This document shows, piece by piece, positions 50,201 to 62,200 of a DNA stretch of 64,000 bases. Numbering within the stretch: position 1 is the first letter of the stretch; every line of letters starts with the position of its first letter. Both the position numbers and the translations under genes were made by a program. The DNA comes from Catonia carolina (Eukaryota > Arthropoda > Insecta > Hemiptera > Achilidae), in assembly GCA_035578175.1 (NCBI GenBank), contig JAQMRL010000005.1:55657722-55721721 (forward strand). The letters are read 5' to 3'. The notes under the pieces were generated by a model that was not told the DNA's origin, made no database searches, and saw nothing but the letters and a program-made list of their open reading frames with translations.

Positions 50201-53200
50201 CTGAAAAGTAAAAAACTATTACTTAAAATAAATAAGAAAAATTTAATACAATTTTACACTCTGAAAAAATTTTGCATGGGAATGAATATGAGGTTTGATA
50301 CAAAATGAGATTTTTTCATTTCTTGGGCTTTATAGGTTCAGCTTGTAGAATTTTATTTTTGTTTTGTAGGAACTCTATTATTGACATAATTATTTTATTA
50401 AACATCCTATGTATGATTTTTAAACAGCCGTATTATTAGAAAAATATATATTTCAATATTGACATAATATGTAATTTTCAATAATTTTGGATGTTTACTT
50501 TCTTGCTAGCAGTCTAACAGGTTGCAAGTGTTTTAGTGGAGATTTTTGCTTGCATAAAAATGGATAGAAGAATTTGAAATATTAACTGTTGCTTTGTTAA
50601 GTCCTACTATGAGTAAACCAAGAGTTTATCGGTATAAGCATTTCAACAAAGGTTGTAAAGATGTCAAAGATGATGATCATTGTGAACGCCCCAAACTTGT
50701 CAATAACCAATGACCACATCGAAAAAGTGGAAGCAAAGTTTATGACAAAATTGCAGATTTTCGACTAAAAACAACAGAGTGGACATTGCCCAAGAACTGG
50801 TAAATGAAATAAAAAATGAACCAGAACTACTTAAATGGGCCATAAATGATGCCGAAACATGGGTCTATGGGTATGACAGCAAAACCACAATTAGCCAAAA
50901 TTGAGGAGATAAAGACTGAGTTGCAGCAGGAACTTCAAACCAAAACTTCTTTGATGATTGGAAAAAGCATTGGCAGATATGGATATCATGAGGGGATTAC
51001 TTTAAGGACACAAAATAAATATGATGAATGAGTAAAACCTTTTGAGATAAACGAAAATTCTCATTATTTTTTGATTAAACCTCTTGTAAGAAAAAAGTCC
51101 TACAAGGAAAATAACGAACCTGCTGAAAAATTTATATCTTGGTTTGCTAAGTCAACTAGTTATGCTATTGGAAACAAGGTGTCTACGATGATCAACTTTT
51201 TCAACTGCAAGATTTCTCTCAGTTGAAGCCTATCATTTTTTTTTTATTACCAACAAACAAAATACAAAATCATAAACATGTATATATAAATTTACAAACC
51301 TGAGCACGTAATGCATCAACATCTTGTTGATCCCAATGATCACTTCCACTCATTTCCAACAGATGTTGCAGACGTAACGCATGTGTTGTAGGGGGTGTAG
51401 GGGGGCGTGGTGTTTCACCCCACCATTCTGCTCCAACACCTTCATCAGATGATATTTCTCCATCCAAGTTCTGGTTCTAAAATAAAATAATTAACAAAAT
51501 TATTGATTGTGTATTTCCACCGCATGTGAAGTACTTTCATTTCTGCATGATGCCTACATCAGAAATAACCTTTTTCCGTATGTAATAACATGTGCAGTAC
51601 GCTATAAGCAAGAAAAATGTTTTCCACATAAAATCTACATACATTATTTTACCATTACTAAAATCATAAATGTGATCTTGCACGTTAAGAGCTAACGTTG
51701 CCTTACTTATGATAGTAGTGTAAAATGCTATGGTTGATCTAAAGGAGATTACACAATAAGAATATTAACACATTTTTTCTTCATATTGTAGTGCATTATA
51801 AATTCTTGTGTTTCAATTAAGTTGTGTTTCCTTACTTTTGGTTTTGTTAATTTTTATTAATTTTTTAATCTATTTAATTTTTTATTGAAATATATATTTC
51901 TAACCACCAGAATACGGTAACAGAAAACACTTACCGATGTTTATAGCGCTTTCGTGTATCTTGTACACATCTTCAGTAAATTCCATTCAGTAATTCATTC
52001 TATTCAGTAAATTTAGAGATTTAAACCAACCTTTTGGCTAGTTTAACATAACTTCAGTCAAAGGTTTGCCCATAACAGACAGGTGGAGTGTCAAATTATT
52101 TACACTCAATCTCTTAGTTGCAGGGCTAAAATAAATAGTTCTGTGAAGTTACTGAAGATGTGTACAAGATACATGAAAGCCCTATAAACTTTGTAAGTGT
52201 TTTCTGTTATAGTATTCTGGTGGTTAGAAATATACTTTTCAATTTTAAATAATACAGCTGTTTATAATTTTACATAGGATGTTTGATAAAAAAATAAAAA
52301 TAAATTTTTGGTAGTTTCCAGATTTCGGGAGAATTCCTTTTATTCCTTTGGGTGTTTATTTTTCCTGGAAAAATCCAGTTTTGTTAAGTATATAAAAGCA
52401 ACAGACTCCTTAACAAGTTTACTGTCGGAAAACAGAGTAGACATAATTAGGCGTGTTGCATTTGTTAAAACCAGTTTAATACTTAAGACAATTTTTATGG
52501 TCAAAAGTTTTTAGGTTGAACAGAAATGTTACAAATATCCCGTAAAAACTACAATCTTCATAAAACTCTTACTCTGATACAAAATGCGACTGATACTTTA
52601 AATTAAAAATAAAAACTGCGAATTTAAAGGGTCTTGACTTTTTACTTTCTATACAGCCCTAAAATCGACATTTTGTATTTTATATCTACAATATAATGAA
52701 GATAATTACAATATTAATTACCTTACGAGAAGCAGCATTGGCAAGGTTATTTGGTAATGACTTTCTTTTATTTGTATCAACATCAGACAATTCCTCACAG
52801 TCTCCAATACCAAGTTCAAACATGCTGTATCTAACATAAACAAACAAACACAAAAGAATTTTAACAACAAAAAGTACATTATGTATAAAACTGGAAAAGA
52901 AATTTCACATGCAAATCATGTGGAAAACTCAGGATCACCAGGGTAAACCCTTTTCTTCCCGAACAAACATAAGTCTTTATTACGTTATTTAATTGTGTGT
53001 CTTGCTAAAAAATATAAAACCTGTTAATCAATTTATATGGTTTTCTAAAAACAATATTTTGTTAACCATCACATTATACAGCAAAAGTTATTTAACTGTT
53101 TTAAAAAAAAGATGTTTTTAATTTGAGGCATATTTTACCGATAATGTTAACACCACATTAATTATATTGCAAGAACATTTTTTCATTCCAACCAAAATTT

Positions 53201-56200
53201 TCACAGTTAACTAATATTATCAGCTGATATCCAACTAATTTCTGTGGGTAAAATTTCCTAAAATTGTGCTCCACCTTCCTAGTTTCTTTATGACTTATAC
53301 GAAGGTGTATTGAAAAGTAATCCCTTCATTGTTATAACTATTATAATGATGGGTCAGACAGTCTCAAAAGTGGTTAGCCATGTACTGGAACTATTTGTAA
53401 ACAAGTCACCCTAGCGGCGATTCACAGCCACAACCAAAAAATTCAAAACAACGCCATCTGCCGAAAAAGTCATGATTACCATTTTCTGGGATTCTGATGG
53501 TATCGTTCATATGGATTTTTTGGAACTGTCAACTCCACAATACGAACAACATGTTGCTACCCTATCAAATCGCGTACAGCACAAGAGAAGCTTAGGTTTC
53601 AAGATGTTTTACCTCATTCACCTTAAAGCCCAGATCTTGAGCCCTGCGACTTTTCCTTTTTCCGAAGCTTAAGGAACATCTCAAGGGCATGGGTTTCTCT
53701 TCGGATGCAGAGGTGAGGAAATGGTGCCGTACAAAAACTTCAGACTTCTCCTGTGATGGACTTTTCCGAAGCGTAGTACATTGGTGTAAATGTCGCTGTT
53801 AACGACGATTATGTGGAAAAGTGATTATATTGGTGAGTAGGGGACAGTTTAATTTATCATTTTACACTAATATGTCAACAATATATCCCGTACAATAAAG
53901 TTACAGCAACGGAGGCATTACTTTTCAATACACCCTCGTACGAACTTTACGTTAACACAGATATACCATCAAAACATTTCTTCTCACTTTCTTTCATTAT
54001 ACATAATTTTCATCCATGGTTTCGACCCATAGGCATTTCAACCTTTCTTATTCACAAATAATATTTGCTTCAATAGTATTTTACCTCTTTTATTTTACTA
54101 ACACATACAAAAGACAAGAGTTAAGACCCTTCTGAATAATGATTTTTTCCACTAAAAATACATATGACTTTTAAAGAGAGTTTATGTTATTTATAATGGT
54201 TAAAATTCCAAACACAAATTAAATTGTGCAGTATTATGTAATCTACGATAAATAACTATAAAAAAAGTTTACCTTTTTTTGTTGACGGTATTTTTCCTTG
54301 TTTTAGAATTTTCAAGAGTATTTCTAAGTATTCCTCTTGGTAAAGGTGGCCGAGGAGGAGCAGGAACATTTTTGTCTTCAGGTAAAGAAATAGAACGTTT
54401 TGGTAATGGTGGTCCAGAGAGACCCGATTCAGAACTGATGCTGTCATACCGGTACACAAATAATGGATTTTGATTTGTGTTGGGACCAGGACTTGGATTA
54501 GGTCCTGAATCGGTCAGAAGTGTTGATGAACCTCTATAACCAGAGGACGGTTGTGTTGCTGTGCTTGATGAAGAAGAGACGTTGACAGTTGTACGAGCTG
54601 AAACATTACACAATAAAAGTACAGTCATATACAATACAAAAAGTTTTACGTTTACAATTAATTACTTAACATACATCTAGACAGTGATGGTCTATAAAAG
54701 TGAACAGTCACGTACAGAAATATACCCAGAAACTAAAATTTATAAGGAATATTTATATATTTTTACAAAGCTAAGTAGTTCAATGAAGAGTTTAACCCTT
54801 AAAAACCGGGATGCCCAATATCACTCATTTGTCATCATCTTTCTTTAAACTCAATTATCTTCGCAACTATTCATTATTTTCTAACGGGTTTAGTTTTATT
54901 AGATAGGGACTTTCTTCTTCTTTCTTTGATGTATCTTGCATATTTATACAATGAAAATTGACGACATGGTGTTACATGAAATAAAGAGATTTTTTTGAAG
55001 AACGTACTAAAATACAATAGAACAGTACTAAAATTTGAACGTTTTTATCCATAACTTTTCAACAAAAAAAGGTATTAGTTTGGGAATGGCATCATCAGTT
55101 AGCTTTAAATGTAACAATCAAAATCAATAAAATAAAAGTGCGGGTGGCAAATTTTATGACCCTAAAATCGAACAAAGAAGGTTAACACTACCCGTCACGC
55201 CTATCCCTTGGTTAAACCTTATAATTAGCGTCAAAATAAACGATAACATATTTTGATTTATGTTATCCTGTTTAGAAAAGGATAATACACAAAACAACAT
55301 GCGGACAAGAGATAGAACTTCCATAGATGAGGAGTAAATAAAAATTGAAAAAAGCTTCATTATTTTAAGGCGATTTTTTCCCCATTTTTTTCATCCAGCA
55401 CGTTACTTTGTTGAACAAAAAATTTGATATCTTTTGAATGCGTTTATCAATTTGCAATATCTAAATGTTGTTATTTTTAAAATGAATTGCTTTATTCATG
55501 TATATAGCTAAACATATGATTTTGTATTTCCTACTGATTTAGGGACACTTTTTCGTGCGTAAATTGATATTACTAAAAGAAAATATTTTTTCTTAATTTT
55601 CAATTTTTATTCTGGTCGTAAATGAAAACGGAAAAATTTGGTTCAAACGTTGTTCTAATAACAAATTCTTTATAGATAGTCATTTTTTGAAATTTTTAGG
55701 AATGAAACTGAATGAAATAAAAGAGTTTTTATTAGGCGTAAAATGACAGTCCGCATGATCGTTAAAATCTCCGTTCTCGTCAGGTTAAACTCATGTTGTA
55801 TAAGGTCCAGTTTAAATTTGCTGGGCAAATCAATATGAAGGAAAAACTATACATTTGAAAATTCACATTTCAAAATGTAAAAATTTACCTGAACAATCCA
55901 AGAATTTTACAATAACAATATTTCAGTTACTATGAAATTTTTTAGTACCACATCTTATGATAGTTTAAGCTTATTATTCTCAAAGAAACCTTAACAACGT
56001 AAATCTTATTCAGAAATTCGAGTGACTCTGCGCATTTGACAATTGGTAGTATCAGGATTTCAAGTTAGAAACAATAAAAAGAATAGAAAAATGTCTTACC
56101 ATCAGGAAAAGGAGCAAAATCACATTTGGTTTTACTAGTTGTTGGTGACACGCAAAATAATGGTCTCGTATTATCTAACCTTCCAGCACCATGCTGTTTA

Positions 56201-59200
56201 ATTTCAGGTACATCTTGCAGTAACTGGTAATATTCACGTGGTAAAAGAAATGTTAAACTTTCCCAATCCAGAACATGACCAAAACCTGTAGAATATTAAA
56301 AAGAATTAAATAAACTGAAAAACCTGAATAAATATTTATTATTAATCCAAAACTTAAGAATGCAGTAATAAGCAAGCTTACATGTACTGTGCATTACTGT
56401 AAGTAGAAAAATTATACAAATTAGATAAAATAACAGATTGGAAAATGAAGTCATATTTTCCAGTCTCTACAGTTTTATTATTTTCTATAAATCTGAGATA
56501 AACCTGTTTTGGTATTTAAAAGAATTTCATACAAAATTCAAAACCTCAATGTTTTCCCCTCGGCTAAAATTAAAATTATCATTTACTTAACTTCTCAATA
56601 ACTTAATCTTTTCACTTTTCCTTCAAAGAGGAGATTATCGAAACAACCAATTTGGCAACAATATCTTGAATTTTTTCTTTGAGTTCTAAATTCTCAGTGG
56701 ACATTGGCATTTATTATGAGTCATCTAATTCTACCCACATCAAATCAGAAAAAGTAAATAATTGTCCCCGGTGTTTAAGCCAGGATGCGTGCCTTTAGTA
56801 AGAACCAAATTTCCTTTCAATTATTCATTGCAGCACTAATTTCATAATTAGTGTTTTCCTTCCTTTCTCTAGGTACTCCCAAAAAATAATTTATTTTTTT
56901 GGCAATGCTCAAAATCTCTCTCTCTTCCCTTACCTCTCTCACTCTATTTTCACTATCTCCGATAATTTTCCATTTGTGTCATGGTGTGTTTAGGAGAATT
57001 GGAGCATTTATTGATAGCACCAAATAAGCTTTCTAGATAAATGTAAGTGTTCACAACTCATTTTGGCTTAACAGTTTTTACATGGCTATATCAATTTTTT
57101 CACTATTATATGCCAAAAAGAGAAACGACTATAGTTCATTCCATTTATCTTTGGAACTAACGTAAACAATTGCTCAACTTTGCTATTGGCTGGATGTGTA
57201 ATTGTAGTTAAAAAAAGTTTTTAATGCGGGCCATCCCAATGGTGAGAAAAATTGTAATTATCTATGACAATTTTTGATGAAGCACTGAGCCCACACGAAG
57301 CACCAAAGTAGCTCATTACTGTACTTGAAGCAGACATAAACATAAATAAATCTACTATTTTTATTTTTTATCAAACATCCTATGTGGGATTATTAACAGC
57401 CGAACAGCTGTATTATTTAAAATTGAAATATATATTTCTAACCACCAGATTATGGTAACAGAAAACACTTACCTATGTTTATAGCGCTTAGATAAGGACT
57501 AGTACATTACATTACTATTCCTTATCTACCATGGTAGGAGTAGGAAATTTTAAATTTTGATGTGGAAAATATTTAAAAACAATTTAATTTACTGAAGATG
57601 TGTACAAGATACATGAAAACGCTATAAACACAGGTAAGTGTTTTTTGTTATGCATTCTGGTGGTTAGAAATATATATTTCAATTTCAAATAAATCTATAA
57701 ATATAACATGACTTGTCACTGGCGCCCGGGTGTCCAATATAGACCATTGGTCATTAGTCTCATTCTTCCATTTGTACACTCATATGCTTTTTTTACACCA
57801 GTTCTAAAGTAAGGTGGAATATGGTGTACAATCGTTTTTAGGTGTTACTGTAACTCTTGATCATTTTACAACTCAACCTAAAATTATGAATTTTGTATAA
57901 ATAATAAATTTTTTCAGTAAGAGAAGAAATATACCTTTTTTCCGCAGTTCATCAAGTTCATTTATGGAAAATGGTCGATTAGTCTTAGTGTGTCCAGGTT
58001 TGGAGGTAGCCAATGGAGGGGGAGTTGTAGGAGGCGTCCATCCAGGAGAAAATCTAATCGGAGTTAAAAATATTTGTTCCAGATCTGTTGGACAATCTTT
58101 TAGAAATTCCAAATCTGGTAGTGTATAATTTGGGTAAAGCACATAGACTGGTTTTTTCTGAAAATAATAAATAAATTTTATTTATGAATTAGTATTATAC
58201 GCTAAATATGGTACAAAACACATCTTTACTATTTAAATAACTAGCATTAGTGCACCACCCTTGCATAATTTACTAGTTTTTAACGTAAAACAAAAAACAA
58301 CAAACAACTAGTTTTGAACATAAACTATTTTATTATTAAAAACCAAAATGAATTATGAAACAAAAGCTGCCAAATGGGGTGTACAAATATTCTCATTTGG
58401 CATTTCTATTTTTTTGTACACATCAATGTTTAAAATTTTTTTTTTAAATTTAGCAGACATATACTGAAAATACCCAAACTATATTCAAATTACAAATTAC
58501 TATTATTACCATAAAACTTCTATCTTTGTTTTTGGGGTTACATCCGATTGTTTTAATGAAAATAAACTGTTTTTCATGAAACAGTTTCATCATTTTCATC
58601 AAAATTCGTCAATTGGAATTCATGCAATCTTCACTTTGAGGTTTTAAAAAAAAACAGCTACTACAATTTTGTTTAAAATTGCCTGATTTTAACTTTTTTC
58701 TGTGCTCAAGATAGGGAAGTGGCATGTCTGCCGAAATTTGTGAGGGGGCAGAGCTATTCAAGTAAAAAATACATTTTTTTTTAAGATCACAGCCCTAATA
58801 TGCATTTTAACACAAAATTGTACACAATCACTTTATATGTGATATAATATGTTTCTTAATTATTAAGAAACATATTACTTTTACTTCGGTGTTTTATTAC
58901 TTTTATTACGGTTGAGATGATAGATACTAGAAGTTCAACAGTAATTTTTAGAAAAAATAAATTTGATTTACTTACGGTTGAGTTGCTATTATTTTTATCT
59001 TGTCCAGATTTCGGCAACAATGTCGGGCGATTTGAATTGATATTGTTACAATTCTTTTGATGTTCATTATTAGCTTGAAGAGAAGCAGAAGTCTGCATAC
59101 TTTTATCCAGACAATGTATTGGACATTGGGTACCAGAATTTTTGACACGGTTATTATTACTAATGGTTACTTGTGTCGCATTTGTTGGATCCGAAGAACT

Positions 59201-62200
59201 CGATGAACCTTCTGACTGGGTTTGATCCGATTGGGACAAATGGGTTTGTGTACCTCTTTTGAGCTGAGCTACAGGTGAAGATCTAGAAACAAAATGTTAA
59301 CATTAACCAACTTTTCACTAAGAATAATAATACAGAAATGTATTTTGTATCAGGATGTTTGCTTTAACAATAAGGAATACGCAAAAATATATTTCTGGTA
59401 CTATCGTGACAAGTTATATCAATCAATTCATTATTATTACTATTATTATTTCTAAACACTTAATTTATAATAACTTTTATAATAAAGCTGTAGGTTGGTG
59501 GGGCAAGTATGGTTATCATGTACCCACTCTTTATATTCTAACTTGACATACATCAACGTGTTAGTCTGAACCTGACTTCAAATATCAATGTGTTAGCCTC
59601 CTGAACAAGAATACCCAATAATTAAAAAAAAATTAACTTAAAAAAAATCGCTGTTAGAATTCGTTAATGTACATAAAACTCCTCTCCCTTTTAAAGTTCA
59701 ACATGACTCTATTTATATTACAGACTAATTGTAACAAATAAAAATGACTATGAGAGTATCACAAAATCTTACCTAATATCAATCCTTTCAAAACTATTAT
59801 TATTGTTAATACATCAACGTGTTAGTCTGAACCTGACTTCAAATATCAATGTGTTAGCCTCCTGAACAAGAATACCCAATAATAAAAAAAATTAACTTAA
59901 AAAAAATCGCTGTTAGAATTCGTTAATGTACATAAAACTCCTCTCCCTTTTAAAGTTCAACATGACTCTATTTATATTACAGACTACTAATTGTAACAAA
60001 TAAAAATGACTATGAGAGTATCACAAAATCTTACCTAATATCAATCCTTTCAAAACTATTATTATTGTTAATACTAAATTTCGCTCTTGACATAGAAAGA
60101 CTGCCTTCACAGCTGCAAACAGATACAGAATCAGTCTGGTTTTTAGAATCACTTTCAGTCAATCTTTCGACCGAATCAGAAACATCTTCTTCTTCTTCAG
60201 TTATGAGATCATGTGATCTTCCGTCAACAAGACTATCTTCATAATCATTAATCCAGTCTTTCGTATCTTCAGTTGTTATTTCATTCTTATTGCGAATATC
60301 TGTTAAAATATTCGCATTATATTTTTTCAGTCTCGTTTGTGGACGATTATCACATAAAGTTTCTCGACACTCAAATTCATTCAGTGATCTGTAAAAACAA
60401 AAAAAGTTGTTAACTATACATAATAATTCAAAGGAAAATTATAGGCAAAAGAATTCCAGGTAAAAGACACTTATCCCCACTTAACAACTTGAGAACATGA
60501 TTCTCGTGTAACGCCACGGATTTATTACGAGCGGCACCATCTGAAGTCATTATTGCAAATCTTCTTGGAGACAGGCATGTAAAAATATTACTGACTTCAT
60601 TTCTGACCCCTGTAGATTTTTATAAGTAGATGGTTTTTTGGACTACCTAAAGCAGTAACCATCAACTAAATTTGATCAAGGTTTATTTAAAATTTTGATG
60701 AAACTGCCATGGCCCGGCCAATTTTTAACTTACGCCTATCTTGCAGACTGTAAAAATTTGGCTTTGAAAATCACACTTAGTCTTAATACTAATTGTTTAT
60801 TTTGAAAAAGTTTGAGCAATAAAATGTAAAACAACAGTTTCAAAATACTGCGGGCTTGTGTACAAAAGTTATAGTTTTTTTTATTTTGTAGCGCGGCGGT
60901 ATCACGGGAGTTATTTTCAGCCTGAACACAAGCATAAACTTATCCAATGAGCATTAACTCTCTTCAGAGAAACTTGCGTGTATGTCTTGTGATGACATCA
61001 CCAGTTGCTCTCAGCATGCACAGAGCCTGAACGTAAAAAATTTCACGTCACACATGCAAATAAGATCTGCATACAAAATAAATATTCTCTAGAGCTCATG
61101 GTTTGTAAAAAATGATTCAGCGGTCGGGACGCCGTTCACTCATTGGTGACCACTGACCTAAAGGGTCAAAACAATTCACGGTTGTGTGAAACTACTGTTA
61201 TATACGAGGTGTGTTCAGAAAGTAAGTACCGTTTTTAAAAAAAACAAGTAAAACAATTTTTTTGCAACACAATTTTATTTCTACATGAAAGCCCAAACCT
61301 TACACTATTTTTTGACATAGTTTCCACCGATGTTCAAACAATTGTCGTAGCGGGTGATCAATTTGTCTATACCCTCTTCATAGAAGATTCCTGCCAACGA
61401 ATGTAGCCACGACTCCACGGCAGTTTTCACTTCATTGTCGGTTTCAAAGCGTTGGCCGCCTAGTTCGCACTTCATGTGCAGGAACAAGTGGTAGTCAGAC
61501 GGTGCCAAGTCCGAGCTGTAGGGCGGGTGATCAAACTGCTCCCAACGAAATTGTCGAACCAATGTTTGAGTGTCACCAGCGGTATGGGGCCAAGCATTGT
61601 CATGGAGCAACACAATTCCGTTACTGAGCATTCCTTTCCGTTTGTTTTGATTGCCCACCTTAGTTTTCTTAAGATTTCGTACCTTGCCACATTAATGGTT
61701 TCACCTCTTGGAAGAAATTCAATCAGCAAAACACCTTTCCGATCCCAAAAGACAGTGCACGTGATTTTTTGTGCAGACATTGTCGTCTTGAATTTTTGTT
61801 TCTTCGGGGATTGCGTGTGTCGCCACTCCATTGACTGGTGTTTAGATTCCAGTGTGACATGACGGACCCAAGTTTCATCATCTGTAACAATTTTGTTTAA
61901 AAAATCCTCACCATCATTACTGTATCGTGTGAGAAAAGTCAAAGCACTTTCGAGTCTCTTGGTTTTGTGCACGTCAGTGGTGGGAACCTTCTACGAAGAG
62001 GGTATAGACAAATTGATCACCCGCTATGACAAGTGTTTGAACATCAGTGGAAACTATGTCGAAAAATAGTTTAAGGTTTGGGCTTTCATGTAGAAATAAA
62101 ATTGTGTTGCAAAAAAATTGTTTTACTTGTTTTTTTTAAAAACGGTACTTACTTTCTGAACATGCCTCATATAATATTCTTTCTCAAGCAAAAACAAAAT

